A DNA stretch of 30,003 bases from JAICTV01 sp035634055 (GCA_035634055.1 DASQDR010000270.1:1-30003), one strand, 5' to 3'. Numbered from the stretch's first letter, positions 16,945 to 24,721 are shown. Made by a program: numbers and translations. Notes: generated by a model from the letters alone, not told the origin.

Positions 16945-19226
16945 GCCGAGACATCCAACTGTTCAACCAGACCCACCTGCCGGCGACGCAGGACGAACTG
17001 CTCGGCTCCACCGGACTCGGCATGCCCTCGGCTGCGCGCGGCGGCGGCGGCGGGGACGCCGGACCTTCGCCGATCAAGAAGCTCCAGCGCCTGCTCCGCG
17101 GTCGCGAGAAGCTGGCGATCGGCCTGGCCCTGTGCGGCGCCCTGCTTGGCGCGGCGGCGGGCTGGCTCACGCAGCGCCCGCAGTGGATGAGCTCCGGCGT
17201 CATCTGGATCAAGCCCATCATTCCGAATCTGATGAGCTCGGACAAGGTGATGCCGTTCTACAGCTACTATGTCCAAAGCCAGACCGCCATCCTCACCAGC
17301 CCGCGCGTGCTCGACCGCGCCGTGCAGAGCAACGACTGGAAGGCCACCGGGCTCCCCGGCAACTCCGAGACCGTTGCCACCATCAAGCAGGAACTGAGCG
17401 TCAACTACGCCAAGAACTCCCAGCACATCCTGGTCAGCTACACCGACGACCGCCCGGACATTGCCCAGGCGGCGGTCCGGTCGGTCATCCAGGCGTACGC
17501 CGCCCTCTACGACGACGCCAACGGCCAGGAGATGAAGGACAAGATCCAGCGCATCGACCAGAAGCGTGAGGAGCTGGAAAGCGCCATCCGCGGCGTGCAG
17601 GGGCAGATTCGCGCCCTGACCGACAAGCACGGGTCGGACGACCTGAGCCTGGTCTACAACGAGTCGCAGCGCCGGCTGATGAACCTCAAGGACGAGCTGC
17701 GCAAGACCGAGATGAACCTCGCGTCGGCCGAGGCGTCCATGCCCAAGGAGGGCGAGGTCGTCGACCCCAACAAGGGGATGTCGCTCGAGCAGATCGCCGC
17801 CATGGACGCGACCATGCGCGAGTACCTCAGGACCCGCGAGGTGATGGAGTTCAACCTCACCCGCACCCGCCGCAACCTCGGCGACGCCAGCCGCATCGTG
17901 CAGGACATGCGGGCGGACCTCGCCCTCCAGCAGCAGCGCATCGATACCTACGCCGCCGCCTACCGCAAGCAATTCAAGGGCGGCCAGTTCTTCAACTTCG
18001 ACAACATGTCCTCGGTCGCGCTGACCAACGACATGTACGAGCAGCTCCGCCGCCGCCACGAGGAGCTGAAGAAGCAGTACGAGCGCGACAGCGCGGACTT
18101 CAAGAGCCTCAGCGAGGACTGGTCGAAGATCCTGGACCTCAAGAGCCAGGTGGAGCGCAACCGCGGCGACAAGGAGAAGTACGACAAGCAGTACGACGAG
18201 CTGCTGGCGCAGGTGGCGATGGGCGGCACGCTGACGGTCGTCAACGATGGCGACACGCCGGTCCCCGCCTCCGACAAGCGCAAGCAGTTCGCGTTCGTTG
18301 GTTTCGTCGGCGGCGGCGCCATGCCGATCGCGCTGCTGCTGCTGGTCGGGATCATGGACGGGCGGATGCGCTACAGCGAGGAGGCCGGCAGCGACATGTC
18401 CGGCATGACGCTCCTCGGGATCCTGCCCGAGCTGCCGGACCGGCTGACCGACCCGGCGCAGGCGGCGACGGCGGCGCACTGCGTCCACCAGATCCGCACC
18501 ATGCTCCAGATCAACGCCGGCGACGACCGCAACGTCTTCGCCGTCACCAGCGCCAGCCCGGGCGACGGCAAGACCAGCCTGACGCTGGCGCTGGGCCTGA
18601 GCTTCGCCGCCAGCGGCAGCCGCACCCTGCTGATCGACTGCGACTTGGTCGGCGCGGGCCTCACCGCCCGCCTGGATATGTCCGGCCCGGACGGCGTGCT
18701 CGAGGCGATGACCCACCGCGAGCTGCTCCCCTACATCCGCCAGACTGACATCGCCGACCTGGCGATGCTCCCGGTCGGGCAGGCGCAGGCGCACCACGCC
18801 GGCATGTTCAGCCCGCACGCGCTTCGCCGCCTGCTGACCGAAGCCAAGAAGCACTTCGAGATCATCCTGATCGACTCCGGCCCGATCCTCGGCTCGATCG
18901 AGGCGACCCCGGTCTGCGCCGCCGCCGACGGCGTCATCCTGACCGTCAGCCGCACGCAGCAGCGCTCGATCGTCGAGAAGGCGATCCAGCACCTGACCAG
19001 CATCGGCGCCCGCTTCGCCGGCGTGGTGTTCAACCGCGCCCAGGCCCGCGACTTCGCCCGCTCGATCAGCGGGATCAGCCTCCGCTCGGTCGCCCGCCAG
19101 CACTCGGGCAACGGCCACGCCAACGGCAACGGCCACCGCGACGCCACCCCGAAGGGCGCCTTCGGCCCGGTCGCCCGCGCGGTCGCGTCGTCGGTCAAGC
19201 CGGGCGACGGCGGCAACGAGGGCTGA
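16941..19226 (+). CDS. Wzz/BY-kinase-like polysaccharide chain-length determinant, no tyrosine cluster
   Basis: A 761-residue inner-membrane protein of Wzc-like layout: a Gly-rich N-terminus, TM1 (about 58-76), a periplasmic Wzz/GNVR region with a long coiled coil (about 200-420), TM2 (about 449-471), then a cytoplasmic ATPase domain. Walker A is TSASPGDGKTSL (K about 544), Walker A' is LLIDCDLVGAG (about 563) and Walker B is IILIDSGPI (about 641). Family members control polymer length with Wzy and usually autophosphorylate on a C-terminal Tyr cluster. Here the last roughly 160 residues contain no Tyr; the tail is instead rich in Gly/Asn/His. The SD GGGAGGG precedes the ATG. The 3' end is duplicated at 22692-22832. 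Confidence 0.92.
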   Translation: MSRDIQLFNQTHLPATQDELLGSTGLGMPSAARGGGGGDAGPSPIKKLQRLLRGREKLAIGLALCGALLGAAAGWLTQRPQWMSSGVIWIKPIIPNLMSSDKVMPFYSYYVQSQTAILTSPRVLDRAVQSNDWKATGLPGNSETVATIKQELSVNYAKNSQHILVSYTDDRPDIAQAAVRSVIQAYAALYDDANGQEMKDKIQRIDQKREELESAIRGVQGQIRALTDKHGSDDLSLVYNESQRRLMNLKDELRKTEMNLASAEASMPKEGEVVDPNKGMSLEQIAAMDATMREYLRTREVMEFNLTRTRRNLGDASRIVQDMRADLALQQQRIDTYAAAYRKQFKGGQFFNFDNMSSVALTNDMYEQLRRRHEELKKQYERDSADFKSLSEDWSKILDLKSQVERNRGDKEKYDKQYDELLAQVAMGGTLTVVNDGDTPVPASDKRKQFAFVGFVGGGAMPIALLLLVGIMDGRMRYSEEAGSDMSGMTLLGILPELPDRLTDPAQAATAAHCVHQIRTMLQINAGDDRNVFAVTSASPGDGKTSLTLALGLSFAASGSRTLLIDCDLVGAGLTARLDMSGPDGVLEAMTHRELLPYIRQTDIADLAMLPVGQAQAHHAGMFSPHALRRLLTEAKKHFEIILIDSGPILGSIEATPVCAAADGVILTVSRTQQRSIVEKAIQHLTSIGARFAGVVFNRAQARDFARSISGISLRSVARQHSGNGHANGNGHRDATPKGAFGPVARAVASSVKPGDGGNEG
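19068..19226 (+). repeat. 3' end of the BY-kinase gene, copy 1 of a direct repeat
   Basis: This coding segment is repeated at 22692-22832. Over the last 99 bases (19128-19226 against 22734-22832) I count six mismatches and no indels. Three turn GCC into GCG (Ala retained), one is GAG to CAG (Glu to Gln), one is a silent Gly change, and one swaps TGA for TAA. Upstream of that, copy 2 lacks 18 bases encoding ANGNGH and carries compensating one-base gaps. Confidence 0.9.
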
Positions 19227-19454
19227 GTTGATCGTACGAACAACACAGGAACATAGCGTCGCCTGAGCCGTCGCCAGCAGCGTCACGCCGCCCGATCAGG
19301 AAGCGCTGCAAGCCGTGTAAGCGACTGCATAAAAACGAGCGACCGTAGCCACGGCAGGTTGCTGCAGTGTCCTCGGGTGCTTGCTGCCACAGGGACGAAA
19401 CCGCAGAAGCTCACCAGATTAAGTCGCGCCCGGGTGCCGAGGAACTATTTCACA

Positions 19455-19484
19455 TTGCTTTAGCCCACGTTTTATCGTTATGAT
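19455..19484 (+). promoter_or_regulatory. Candidate sigma-70 promoter for the LEPR-XLL gene
   Basis: TTGCTT (19455-19460), 18 nt, then TATGAT (19479-19484; 5/6 to TATAAT). It lies in the 297-bp gap after the BY-kinase gene, in a locally AT-rich stretch, and about 40 bp before the ATG at 19524. The rest of that gap shows no ORF and no terminator for the BY-kinase gene. Confidence 0.4.
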
Positions 19485-19523
19485 TGCAGCGAGCTGTTGC
19501 GTATCTCACCCAAGGGGTATTCG

Positions 19524-20240
19524 ATGCACCGCCGCGATTGTCTGGATCTAGCTCCCGTGAAGGAGTCGTTCGTTCTAGAAGCGCTTGAGCCGCGGCGACT
19601 ATGTGCCGCGGACGCGGCGGTTGTGCCGGTCGCGTGGGACGGCGAAGCGACAATGATGCGCCGTGGCGAATGGATCGTTGCGCTGACCGCGGGCGAATCC
19701 GCATTGACTGGCCCATACACGCGCAGCACCTCACCGTCGCCTGAACTCGGCGCGGCGCTCGGTCCGGTTGGGGCGATCGGTGTGCGCTTCACCCGCTATC
19801 TCGGTTCCCAGAACGTGTTCCTGATCGAGGTTCCGGACGCGGTGGGCCACCAGCAACTCCACAACGCGTTCGGCGCCCTACCGGGTTTCACAAGCGTCGA
19901 GCCAAACGTGGTCGGCAACTTCGGAACCACGCCCGCGAACGGCACATGGCCCGAAGTCTCCACGCCGCTTCCCGACAGCGGCACCGGCACATGGCCCGAA
20001 GTCTCCACGCCGCTTCCCGACAGCGGCACCGGCACATGGCCCGAAGTCTCCACGCCGCTCCCACACGAGAGCGACTCTCCGCTCACTTCCCGGCTCAACA
20101 GCGATGGGTGGCCGGAGATTTCGCACGTCATTGAGGTGGACCGGGGCTGGCCGGAGATCTCTGCACTCTTGGATGATCCGCCTGTCGGCGAAGATTGGGT
20201 TCTTGGCGGTGATAGTGACTCACCGACCAACGGCAATTAG
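19524..20240 (+). CDS. LEPR-XLL surface protein with protease-propeptide-like region and WPE[VI]S repeats
   Basis: A 238-residue protein. LEALEPRRLCAAD (about residues 17-29) is the planctomycete LEPR-XLL motif found near the N-terminus of exported proteins. GEWIVALTAG near 48 and the segment VRFTRYLGSQNVFLIEVPD through LPGFTSVEPNVVG (about 88-130) match the propeptide of the adjacent subtilase. Where that protease begins its catalytic domain, this protein instead has three TWPEVSTPLPDSGTG-type repeats and two GWPEIS copies, ending without a sorting signal. The ATG at 19524 has the SD AAGGGG six bases upstream; a TTG at 19497 is possible. It could act as a trans-acting propeptide/inhibitor or a decayed protease; neither is proven. 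Confidence 0.7.
   Translation: MHRRDCLDLAPVKESFVLEALEPRRLCAADAAVVPVAWDGEATMMRRGEWIVALTAGESALTGPYTRSTSPSPELGAALGPVGAIGVRFTRYLGSQNVFLIEVPDAVGHQQLHNAFGALPGFTSVEPNVVGNFGTTPANGTWPEVSTPLPDSGTGTWPEVSTPLPDSGTGTWPEVSTPLPHESDSPLTSRLNSDGWPEISHVIEVDRGWPEISALLDDPPVGEDWVLGGDSDSPTNGN
19941..20059 (+). repeat. 45-bp tandem repeat encoding TWPEVSTPLPDSGTG
   Basis: Two perfect 45-bp units (19941-19985 and 19986-20030) are followed by a third unit identical over its first 29 bases (20031-20059). They are in frame within the LEPR-XLL gene. The lack of silent differences points to a recent expansion. Two further GWPEIS copies downstream are diverged at DNA level. Confidence 0.9.
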
Positions 20241-20247
20241 TGCCGTT
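20229..20247 (+). other. Perfect inverted repeat over the stop codon of the LEPR-XLL gene
   Basis: AACGGCA and TGCCGTT form a 7-bp stem around ATTAG, whose TAG is the stop codon. No T-run follows, so termination is doubtful; it could stabilise or separate the mRNA. Confidence 0.4.
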
Positions 20248-20276
20248 GCAAATCACGTCAAGAATTAACCTATTAT
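20246..20276 (+). promoter_or_regulatory. Weak candidate promoter for the subtilase gene
   Basis: TTGCAA (20246-20251) and TATTAT (20271-20276; 5/6 to TATAAT) are separated by 19 nt, longer than ideal. The site is in the 279-bp gap before the ATG at 20520; nothing else recognisable is in that gap apart from a strong SD (AAAGGAG, 20505-20511). Confidence 0.25.
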
Positions 20277-20519
20277 TCGCTTGCCGGCGCGGGCGCCCAA
20301 CCGTAGAGTCTGCTACCGATGGCGAGCAGGGTGGACCAGCCTTGAGGCGCGCGGAAGTGCGGGGCACAATCGTGCCGGCAATCCGTCCAGCTACGCGCCC
20401 GCCATCAATCACCAGATCGTCCTGCGGTCTGTCCTGCACATCACCGAGTTACTGTGGCGGACGCGTTAGCGCGCGTGCGGTTACCGCGTTCCGCCCGTCA
20501 GCTGAAAGGAGTCAAGGCT

Positions 20520-20726
20520 ATGGGATCTCAAATGCATCGCGCCGCACTCGCGGCCGCAGCAGCATCGGTCATTGAATCGCTGGAACCACGGCGTCTGTTG
20601 GCCGCATCAATCTCTTTGGCGCCAGACGTCGTCCACGTGCCGTGGCATGGGAGCGACGTTGCGATGATCTCGGGCGAGTGGATCGTGAGCTTGAAACGCG
20701 CGGGCGACGCCGTGGACCCTACGTAG
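20520..20726 (+). pseudogene. 5' fragment of the LEPR-XLL subtilase gene, ended by an in-frame TAG
   Basis: The ATG at 20520 has an excellent SD (AAAGGAG, 8-nt spacing). The 68-residue product holds an Ala-rich N-terminus, VIESLEPRRLLAAS (the LEPR-XLL motif) and GEWIVSLKRAG, matching the paralogue at 19524. TAG at 20724-20726 then interrupts a frame that stays open to 22520. Homology to the paralogue continues on both sides of the stop with no frameshift. This is best read as a nonsense mutation separating the export region from the protease; readthrough or a sequence error remain possible. Confidence 0.75.
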
Positions 20727-20750
20727 GGGGAGATCCACTCTCGCGCGGAG

Positions 20751-22520
20751 GTGAACCGCGCCCGTGTGCCGAAGGCCGAACACGCACCCGCCCTCGCGGC
20801 CGCAGCGCGCGGCTTGGCGGTGAAGTTTGACCGGTATCTCGGCACGGATGAGACGTTTCTGGTGAAGGCCCCGCAGAGCGCTGCCCACGCGCAACTCGTC
20901 GCCGCGCTGAAAGACTTACCGGGTTTCGTGGCCGTCGAGCCCAACGCAGTCGGCGAATGGCACGCGACTCCCAACGACCCGGAGTTCTCGCACCAGTGGG
21001 GCTTGAACAACACCGGCCAGACCTACGGAACCGATCCGGACACGGGGCTTCCGGCCGTCGCCTCCAACAGCGTCGATATCAACGCGCCTGCGGCATGGGA
21101 CTTCAGCGTTGGCTCCAGCAGCGTCGTCATGGCGATCCTGGACTCCGGCATGAACCGCAATCACGAGGACCTCGCCGCCAACGCGTGGAGCAGCCCGATC
21201 CCCGGTGCCCCCTACCCGAACGGGTACGACTTCGCGAACGGGGACGCCGATCCCTCCGACAATTTCGGGCACGGGACCCGGATGGCAGGTAGCGCGGGGG
21301 CGGTCGGGCACAACGCGCTGGGCGGCGCAGGCGTCTCCTGGAACTCGCGGATCATGCCGCTGAAGATCGGCAACGCCACCCCATCATGGGCCGCGATTAT
21401 CGACGCCCTGAACTTCATCGTGTCCGAGTGGGATGCCGGCGTTAACATCAAGGTTGCCAACATGAGCCTTGGGATCAGCGCCTACAATTCTACGGTCGAC
21501 GCTCAGATCGACCAGTTGCGCGCGCGGGACATCATCGTGACCGCATCGGCCGGCAACAGCGGGACGAACAATGACGTCACGCCCGTGTACCCTGCCTCGT
21601 TCTCGGACACGAACATCATTTCGGTCGCGGCAATCAACGACGACGGTGGAATCCTCAACACGTCAACCACCGACTCCAACTTTGGGTCTAGCAGCGTCGA
21701 CATTGCCGCGCCGGGCCATAATCACGTTACCTCCACCTGGATCAGCGGCTCGGCCACGCCGAACAACGATTACGCCTTCAGTACCGGAACCTCGCCGGCG
21801 GCCGCGATCGTCGCCGGCGCCGTTGCTACGCTGTTTGCCATCGATCCCGAAGCACCTTGGGCAACCGTGCGCGACGCGGTCGTCTCCACGGCTCACCCGC
21901 TGGCCTCCCTCACCGGGAAGGTGGATTCCGATGGCATGCTGGACTTGGCCGCGGCCGTTACCTACATGCGCCAGGTCAACGGCGGGTCCGATCCCAACAA
22001 GTGGGCCGACCGCACCGTCTTAGGTGACGCGCTCGGCGCGGCCAACAATGATGACATCATCGTGCGCCAGAGCGGTACGAACGCGGTCGTCCTGCGCTGG
22101 CAAGGTGGCGTGTGGCAGCAGGTCACCTCCGTCGCCAACAGCAACACCAAGCGCATCAACATCTTCTCGCTTCGAGGCAACGACACCGTCACGATTGAAA
22201 ACGGCGTGCTCGCGAAAGTCTTCGTGTATGGTGGCGGCGGCGGCGACAACTTGCGCGGCAAGGTTGGGTCCAGCAGTGCGTCGGCGGGCGTGGTTCTCTA
22301 CGGCGGCATCAATAACGACACCATCGTCGGTAGCGACTTCAGCGACTACCTCTCCGGACAAGGCGGCGACGACGTCCTCACCGGCAACTCCGGTGCCGAC
22401 AGCGTCTTCGGCGACGCCAACAACGATATCCTCAACCTGATCGACAGTGTCGCCGACGGATACAACGGCGGGTCTGGCACCAACACCATCAACAAGGACG
22501 GTATCGACTTCCTCGTCTGA
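20751..22520 (+). CDS. S8 subtilisin-like serine protease with C-terminal RTX-like repeats
   Basis: In the frame opened at GTG 20751 (589 residues) there is first a propeptide-like region (VKFDRYLGTDETFLVKAP, LPGFVAVEPNAVGEWHA), then a complete S8 catalytic domain. Asp131 is in AILDSG, His174 in NFGHGTRMAG, the oxyanion Asn269 in ASAGNSG and Ser348 in STGTSPAAA. Residues from about 410 form a calcium-binding-type region with GGINNDTIVGSDFSDYL and GQGGDDVLTGNSGADSVFG, resembling RTX nonapeptides. The protein would be secreted or surface-bound if fused to the LEPR-XLL part at 20520, but a TAG at 20724 intervenes. The GTG at 20751 has no proper SD, so expression as annotated is doubtful. The catalytic part appears intact, suggesting a recent lesion. 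Confidence 0.85.
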   Translation: MNRARVPKAEHAPALAAAARGLAVKFDRYLGTDETFLVKAPQSAAHAQLVAALKDLPGFVAVEPNAVGEWHATPNDPEFSHQWGLNNTGQTYGTDPDTGLPAVASNSVDINAPAAWDFSVGSSSVVMAILDSGMNRNHEDLAANAWSSPIPGAPYPNGYDFANGDADPSDNFGHGTRMAGSAGAVGHNALGGAGVSWNSRIMPLKIGNATPSWAAIIDALNFIVSEWDAGVNIKVANMSLGISAYNSTVDAQIDQLRARDIIVTASAGNSGTNNDVTPVYPASFSDTNIISVAAINDDGGILNTSTTDSNFGSSSVDIAAPGHNHVTSTWISGSATPNNDYAFSTGTSPAAAIVAGAVATLFAIDPEAPWATVRDAVVSTAHPLASLTGKVDSDGMLDLAAAVTYMRQVNGGSDPNKWADRTVLGDALGAANNDDIIVRQSGTNAVVLRWQGGVWQQVTSVANSNTKRINIFSLRGNDTVTIENGVLAKVFVYGGGGGDNLRGKVGSSSASAGVVLYGGINNDTIVGSDFSDYLSGQGGDDVLTGNSGADSVFGDANNDILNLIDSVADGYNGGSGTNTINKDGIDFLV

Positions 22521-22553
22521 CCGCTTCGCCGTCACGTGATCGAGCTCGCCCAC

Positions 22554-22590
22554 AGGGCCCTCGCACCGCGCGAGGCCCTTGCCTTTTGCT
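22554..22590 (+). terminator. Intrinsic terminator after the subtilase gene
   Basis: AGGGCCCTCGC pairs with GCGAGGCCCT (one bulged C) and is followed by TGCCTTTTGCT. It lies about 34 bp after the stop codon. Confidence 0.6.
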
Positions 22591-22691
22591 GTCGATGTTC
22601 CGTTTCCCGTCATCGCGAAGGTGGATAGGATCACCGGCTCGCGCTTCGTTCACAAAGCTGGCCGCGAAAAGTCGATGATTAGACGAGGGTG

Positions 22692-22832
22692 AGCGGGTGG
22701 TCACTCCGGTACAGTGGCTCGCCACCACTCCGGAACGGCCACCGCGACGCGACCCCGAAGGGCGCGTTCGGCCCGGTCGCGCGCGCGGTCGCGTCGTCGG
22801 TCAAGCCGGGCGACGGCGGCAACCAGGGATAA
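22692..22832 (+). pseudogene. Remnant 3' end of a BY-kinase-like gene (copy 2)
   Basis: The segment matches 19068-19226. It reads NGHRDATPKGAFGPVARAVA and onward to GGNQG and a TAA, the same tail as the intact protein with Glu changed to Gln. The nearest upstream in-frame stop is at 22680-22682, so only about 47 codons could be translated (from GTG 22689) and no ATPase domain is present. Most differences within the last 99 bases are silent, implying that the two tails diverged while both were coding. It is probably the displaced original end, or a fragment of a paralogue. Confidence 0.75.
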
Positions 22833-23206
22833 GCCAGCCGCCGGGCCCGCTCGGCAGCCGCTGCCGGGGAGCCTTCGGGTGGTTTGACAGGCGAACGACC
22901 CCGCTTTGGCGGGGTCTTTCGTTTCAAAGGGCGCTCGGGGTCAGGAACTAGCGGTGTTCTCACCGCCGGCCGGTGAAGGTAGGATGCCCCGTTCGTCACG
23001 GCGTGCCGGTCGCCGGCAGGCATCGCGGACAGGATCGACGCCGGCAGGACGGTGGCGTACAGGAGCGAATGGCTAGCGAAGCGCCCCTTCACAAGTCGCG
23101 GTGATTTGGTCGAAATGATGTGAGAGCGTTCGTCTCGCCGCGGCCCGTTCTCGCGGGGCAGCGGCGACCGAGGTGACAGGGACGGCGCCTCAGCACGAGG
23201 TCGTAG
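22833..23206 (+). other. 374-bp region with a terminator and no gene
   Basis: Apart from the terminator at 22897-22924, I see no ORF with coding character. A GC-rich palindromic patch lies near 22960 (ACCGCCGGCCGGT). CCGGCAGG occurs twice (near 23010 and 23040). No clear promoter for the sugar transferase was found, although the terminator upstream implies one. Confidence 0.4.
22897..22924 (+). terminator. Strong intrinsic terminator
   Basis: GACCCCGC (22897-22904), loop TTTG, GCGGGGTC (22909-22916), then TTTCGTTT: a perfect 8-bp GC-rich stem with a T-rich tail. It lies 64 bp after the BY-kinase remnant. No comparable terminator follows the intact BY-kinase gene at 19226. Confidence 0.85.
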
Positions 23207-24721
23207 ATGGTCAGTCCGGTAATCGCAACCGCCCCGCCGCCGCCCGCGCCCGAGCAGCAGCAGGAAGCCGCCGCCGCGCCCGTGCCGGTGGTCGCCCCGC
23301 CGCAGCCGGCCCCGCCGCAGCCGGCCCCGCCGCTGCGCACGCTGTGGGGGCTGGATCCGTTCCAACTCTACACGCGCTTCTGGGCCGCGCACGGCGTGCA
23401 GGTGGTCCGGCAGGGCGAGCCGTCGCCGATCGTCAAGCACGCCGAGCTGTTCCTCCTGACCGAGCCGCGCACGCTGGTGCTGTTCAAGCTCCAGTCGGTG
23501 GTGATGGACGCGCTCAACTGGGTCAACCCGCAGGTGCTGTTCCTCCGCCTGCACGACGCCCGCGAGCGGACCTACCGCGAGGAGGTCGTCACCGACGCCT
23601 ACGACCGCTTCGTCAAGTTCACCCGCCTGTACGACACGCAGGACCACCTCGCCCGCGTGGTGCTCACCCCCGAGCGCGAGGTGGCCGAGCTGTGGCAGAG
23701 CGCGCCGGACCCGCTGACCGGTTGGCGGCGGCTGCGGCGGTTCACACCGCGCATCGACCGGCTCACCGTCAAGCTCGAGGGCTCCGCCTACGGGCAATCC
23801 GACCGCGAGGTGGCGCACTTCATTCACGAGCTGCTCCAGCTCTGGCCGCGCCCCGACGCCACCATCGCCCGCGCGCACCGCGGCCCGGGCGGGGTGTGGA
23901 AGGACCCGACCTCCAGCGTCGGCCCGGGCGCCAAGTTCATCGGCCCGGTGTGGATCGGCGCCGGGCGGCACATCACCGGGGAGAAGACCCCGGTCATCGG
24001 CCCCGCCGTCCTGTGGGACGAGCCGAAGCAGCGCCCCGCTACCGAGGCGATCCAGTGGCTGGACATCCAGCCCACCGCCCCGCCGACCGACCCGACCCCG
24101 AAGAGCACCACCACCGCCGAGCGCATCCTCAAGCGCGCGTTCGACATCGTCTTCTCGTTCTTCGCCATCCTCTTCACGCTGCCGCTCTACCCGTTCGTGA
24201 TGCTGGCGATCTGGCTGGAGGACGGCCGGCCGTTCTTCTTCGGGCACATGCGCGAGACCATGGGCGGGCGCGAGTTCCCGTGCCTGAAGTTCCGCTCGAT
24301 GCGCAAGGACGCGGAGAAGATCAAGAAGGAGCTGAAGGCCAAGAACCAGGCGGACGGCCCGCAGTTCTACATCGAGAACGACCCGCGGCTGACGCGCGTG
24401 GGCAAGTTCCTCCGCAAGTACAACCTGGACGAGCTGCCGCAGTTCTGGAACGTGCTGGTCGGCGACATGTCGATCGTGGGCCCGCGCCCCAGCCCTTACA
24501 GCGAGAACCAGTTCTGCCCCCCGTGGCGCGAGGCGCGGCTGAGCGTTCGCCCGGGCATCACCGGCCTGTGGCAGGTCCGCCGCACCCGCCGCGCGGGCAG
24601 CGACTTTCAGGAGTGGATCAAGTACGACATCGAGTACGTCGAGACCCGCACCTGGTGGCTCGACATGGTCATCATCTACAAGACCGTCCTGACGATGGTG
24701 CGCAAGGGCACGCGACACTGA
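23207..24721 (+). CDS. EPS-initiating sugar-phosphate transferase (PF02397 type) with novel N-terminal half
   Basis: A 504-residue protein. Residues 305-500 are a bacterial sugar transferase domain. It has KRAFDIVFSFFAILFTLPLY (membrane re-entrant or TM helix with the FD motif), PCLKFRSMRKDAE near 358, LRKYNLDELPQFWNVLVGDM near 415, SIVGPRPSP and VRPGITGLWQVRR. This domain loads a sugar-1-phosphate onto undecaprenyl phosphate, the first step of EPS synthesis. In place of the four N-terminal TM helices of WcaJ-type enzymes there is a Pro/Ala-rich leader (1-43), an unassigned soluble region (about 44-230) and a short hexapeptide-like stretch (SSVGPGAKFIGPVWIGAG, about 236-253). The SD CGAGG lies 6-7 bases before the ATG. 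It sits upstream of the TPR gene. Confidence 0.9.
   Translation: MVSPVIATAPPPPAPEQQQEAAAAPVPVVAPPQPAPPQPAPPLRTLWGLDPFQLYTRFWAAHGVQVVRQGEPSPIVKHAELFLLTEPRTLVLFKLQSVVMDALNWVNPQVLFLRLHDARERTYREEVVTDAYDRFVKFTRLYDTQDHLARVVLTPEREVAELWQSAPDPLTGWRRLRRFTPRIDRLTVKLEGSAYGQSDREVAHFIHELLQLWPRPDATIARAHRGPGGVWKDPTSSVGPGAKFIGPVWIGAGRHITGEKTPVIGPAVLWDEPKQRPATEAIQWLDIQPTAPPTDPTPKSTTTAERILKRAFDIVFSFFAILFTLPLYPFVMLAIWLEDGRPFFFGHMRETMGGREFPCLKFRSMRKDAEKIKKELKAKNQADGPQFYIENDPRLTRVGKFLRKYNLDELPQFWNVLVGDMSIVGPRPSPYSENQFCPPWREARLSVRPGITGLWQVRRTRRAGSDFQEWIKYDIEYVETRTWWLDMVIIYKTVLTMVRKGTRH

Noticed and set aside
19227..22691. Transposon or integrative element
   Set aside because: The flanking repeat suggests insertion, but no transposase, integrase, terminal inverted repeats or attachment core were seen, so I do not name a mobile element type.
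22697..22951. Plus-strand 84-codon open frame
   Set aside because: It is out of frame with the BY-kinase tail copy it overlaps and runs through the intrinsic terminator at 22897-22924; it has no coding character.
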